Origin: Clostridium_AD sp050717515
Lineage (GTDB): Bacteria > Bacillota > Clostridia > Clostridiales > Clostridiaceae
Assembly: GCF_050717515.1 (NCBI RefSeq)
Contig: NZ_JBOITL010000019.1
Span: 124,001-188,000 of the forward strand
Length of the DNA: 64,000 bases
Reading direction: 5' to 3'
Shown: positions 62,550 through 64,000 of the stretch, in pieces
How positions within the stretch are numbered: the stretch's first letter is position 1
Layout: every line of letters starts with the position of its first letter
Notes under the pieces: generated by a model
What the model saw: the letters and a program-made list of their open reading frames with translations, nothing else
Told to the model about the DNA's origin: nothing
Database searches by the model: none
Made by a program: the position numbers and the translations under genes

Positions 62550-63309
62550 AGTGTTAGAAAGCTTTAGAATGTTATAAAAAGATATACGCTTAAAAGCATC
62601 GATATACATAAGATATAGCATAATAAAGAAAGTTATAGAAAGCAATTGATAGAACTTGCTAAGGATTTGTGAAATTAGTTTTATGGAGCAGAAGTGCTCT
62701 TTATTTTTGAGAATATTTTAAAACAAGAATATCAGCATTATCTCAAATGACATTGGGTAAATATATGGAGGGGCCTAGTCATAACGATGGCTTATGGATT
62801 GCTGTGGTCAAAATTGCTATAGATTGAATTTATCTATGAATATTGAAGAACTAAAAGCAAGATATGTAAATGAGTCATATAGCCATGAATAGACACCTAC
62901 ATAAATGGTAAGCTTTTTAACCTTTTGTCATTAAAATTTTGTATTAAATAATTTAAATAGATTTGCTTGGACAAAAAACATCGGTTAGATATCGGTGTTT
63001 TTTTGTTGTTTCATAATATTAAAGGAAAGTTAAGATGGATTGTTTAGTAAATAACGAGTTATTTTGATTTATTATACAAATTTAGAAGGAATATTATAGA
63101 AGGATGTAGAAAGATTGTTGGTAGAATGTTTTAGAAGTATTTATGAGTATTATGGCTATAATGGACAGTTCCCCAAATTAGCACTTAGTTTATAAATGTC
63201 GGGAATACCGTAGTTAAGCAACATTAAAATAAGAGATTTATATCTGTATGACATTATGAAAATTAGTATAAGTTAATTCAAATTTATACTTAATGGGCAA
63301 ATAGTTAAA
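62550..63309. other. Gene-poor region with decayed sequence
   Basis: No intact gene. A short open stretch ends at 62826 (..KTRISALSQMTLGKYMEGPS..), and another fragment (NIEELKARYVNESYSHE) ends at 62891; neither is recognised. A terminator-like stem AAAAACATCG / CGGTGTTTTT is at 62974-63005. Consistent with erosion after element loss next to the tRNA. Confidence 0.5.
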
Positions 63310-63807
63310 ATGAATAATAGTATTATTTTATTTATTGTGTATGGAGTATTAATAAGTTTAATTTCACCAATTCTAACATTTTTACATGAGTTAGGGCATG
63401 CCATCAGTGCTTTAATTCTCACAAATGGACAAGTAGATATAACGATAGGAAATTTTGAAAAAAAGCATGTTAGTTTCAAAATTGGTAGGTTGAAAGTTTA
63501 TTTAAATAAATTCTCGCCATGGGTTGGATATACGTATTTGAGTGAAATACCACAAGAGAAATATAAAAAAATATTATTTTATTTAGGTGGTCCAATTGCT
63601 TCAGTATTAGTTGGATTTATATTTACTATTTTAGGCGCTATAACAGAAAATATATTTTTAAAAATACTTTTATGCTCATTTATATTTGGTAGTTATAGTC
63701 AATTTTTAACGACCACTATACCGATGACATATAAACATGGAGCATACAAAGGTAGAACAAGTGATGGATATAAAGTAATCAATGTAATTAAAGAAAAGAT
63801 TGCTTGA
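63310..63807 (+). CDS. M50-like membrane metalloprotease (small)
   Basis: 165 aa. Helix 1 (ILFIVYGVLISLISPILTF) runs into the zinc motif LHELGHAISALI (HELGH, about residues 26-30). Later segments are SPWVGYTYLSEIP and LGGPIASVLVGFIFTILGAI (GGP motif near a membrane helix), with a third helix to follow. It resembles small site-2-protease-like/M50 proteins; a clear second NPDG-type ligand motif is not seen. ATG has no strong ribosome site. It stands alone before the structured element at 63810. Confidence 0.72.
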   Translation: MNNSIILFIVYGVLISLISPILTFLHELGHAISALILTNGQVDITIGNFEKKHVSFKIGRLKVYLNKFSPWVGYTYLSEIPQEKYKKILFYLGGPIASVLVGFIFTILGAITENIFLKILLCSFIFGSYSQFLTTTIPMTYKHGAYKGRTSDGYKVINVIKEKIA

Positions 63808-63809
63808 AA

Positions 63810-63934
63810 AACGTCGCTTAACAAAAGCTTGCAATTCGTTGTGGCAGCTTAGGGGTCTTTCTTTAGGGTGGCCACAACACATCCCTTCGCCTCATAAATG
63901 GGCTCAGGGGCGTCTGCAAGCAGGAACGTTATGC
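63810..63934. repeat. Structured GC-rich element, attC-like
   Basis: Nested inverted segments: AACGT (63810-63814) / ACGTT, GCTTGCA (63827-63833) / TGCAAGC (63915-63921), and GTTGTGG (63838-63844) / CCACAAC (63872-63878). GCTTAAC (63816-63822) fits RYYYAAC, and GTTATGC (63928-63934) nearly fits GTTRRRY, the outer boxes of integron attC sites. Its base composition is clearly richer in GC than its surroundings. No integrase is in the window. Confidence 0.5.
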
Positions 63935-64000
63935 GCAATCATTAACTATTTTTTGAGCTAGAGCGTAAGTATTTGGTAGCTTTCGGTATGCATTAAAAAA

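Noticed and set aside
62710..62826. Stretch reading like an XRE-type helix-turn-helix end (SALSQMTLGKY)
   Set aside because: Too short, no start, and no second recognisable segment; similarity may be chance.

Overview
The window looks like the chromosome of a spore-forming Clostridium-type Firmicute. Base composition is strongly AT-rich, Shine-Dalgarno sites are strong (AGGAGG, GGGGG), and TTG/GTG starts are common. It also carries a T-box leader, a PyrR attenuator, ArgR boxes, an alpha/beta small acid-soluble spore protein and a PdaA-type spore cortex deacetylase. I cannot name the species from sequence alone.

Layout. 0.1-2.7 kb: an RpiR/SIS regulator behind a large palindromic operator, then glutamate dehydrogenase. 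2.9-4.3 kb: a decayed SMC-like ATPase gene. 4.35-5.65 kb: a T-box leader, specifier AAC (Asn), controlling an MccF-type LD-carboxypeptidase. 5.8-6.8 kb: PadR regulator plus DUF2812 membrane protein. 6.8-10.0 kb: a sigY-like ECF sigma operon with regulators and an ABC exporter, with two near-identical ECF promoters. 10.05-10.3 kb: a tiny Lys-rich protein gene with its own consensus promoter and terminator.

10.6-29.3 kb is the most remarkable part. Eleven co-directional genes encode two sets of a Zn-ribbon TRAFAC GTPase, a GAP1-like GTPase-associated protein, a membrane-tethered vWA protein and a beta-sandwich protein. Between the sets lie a large tubulin-like GTPase and what appears to be a second, motif-less tubulin-like protein. 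The first set also holds a GTPase paralogue that has lost its P-loop. The set looks like a membrane-linked, nucleotide-switched filament system. I see no recognisable toxin or nuclease effector, so its function is open.

29.4-44.8 kb: mostly ordinary genes (TraX-like, a 1190-aa subtilase, ElaA-type GNAT, DUF4003, PdaA, YfcE phosphodiesterase, MFS, SGNH-like protein, DegV, aromatic-acid exporter). One unusual protein joins a helicase-like P-loop domain to a LexA/S24 autoprotease. 44.9-57.5 kb is an arginine/pyrimidine block. carAB sits behind a PyrR attenuator and a second, ArgR-box promoter. A BlaI/M56 pair follows, whose sensor is fused to a phosphodiester glycosidase. Then come a basic amino-acid-type ABC transporter and argGH, under an ArgR promoter of the same architecture as carAB.

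57.5-64.0 kb: an RfbD-like reductase, a patatin, and remnants of a CheY receiver and a radical-SAM SPASM domain. An MFS exporter, a SASP gene and tRNA-Glu(CTC) follow. The end is a gene-poor, probably insertion-scarred region with an M50-like protease gene and a structured, attC-like element at the window edge.
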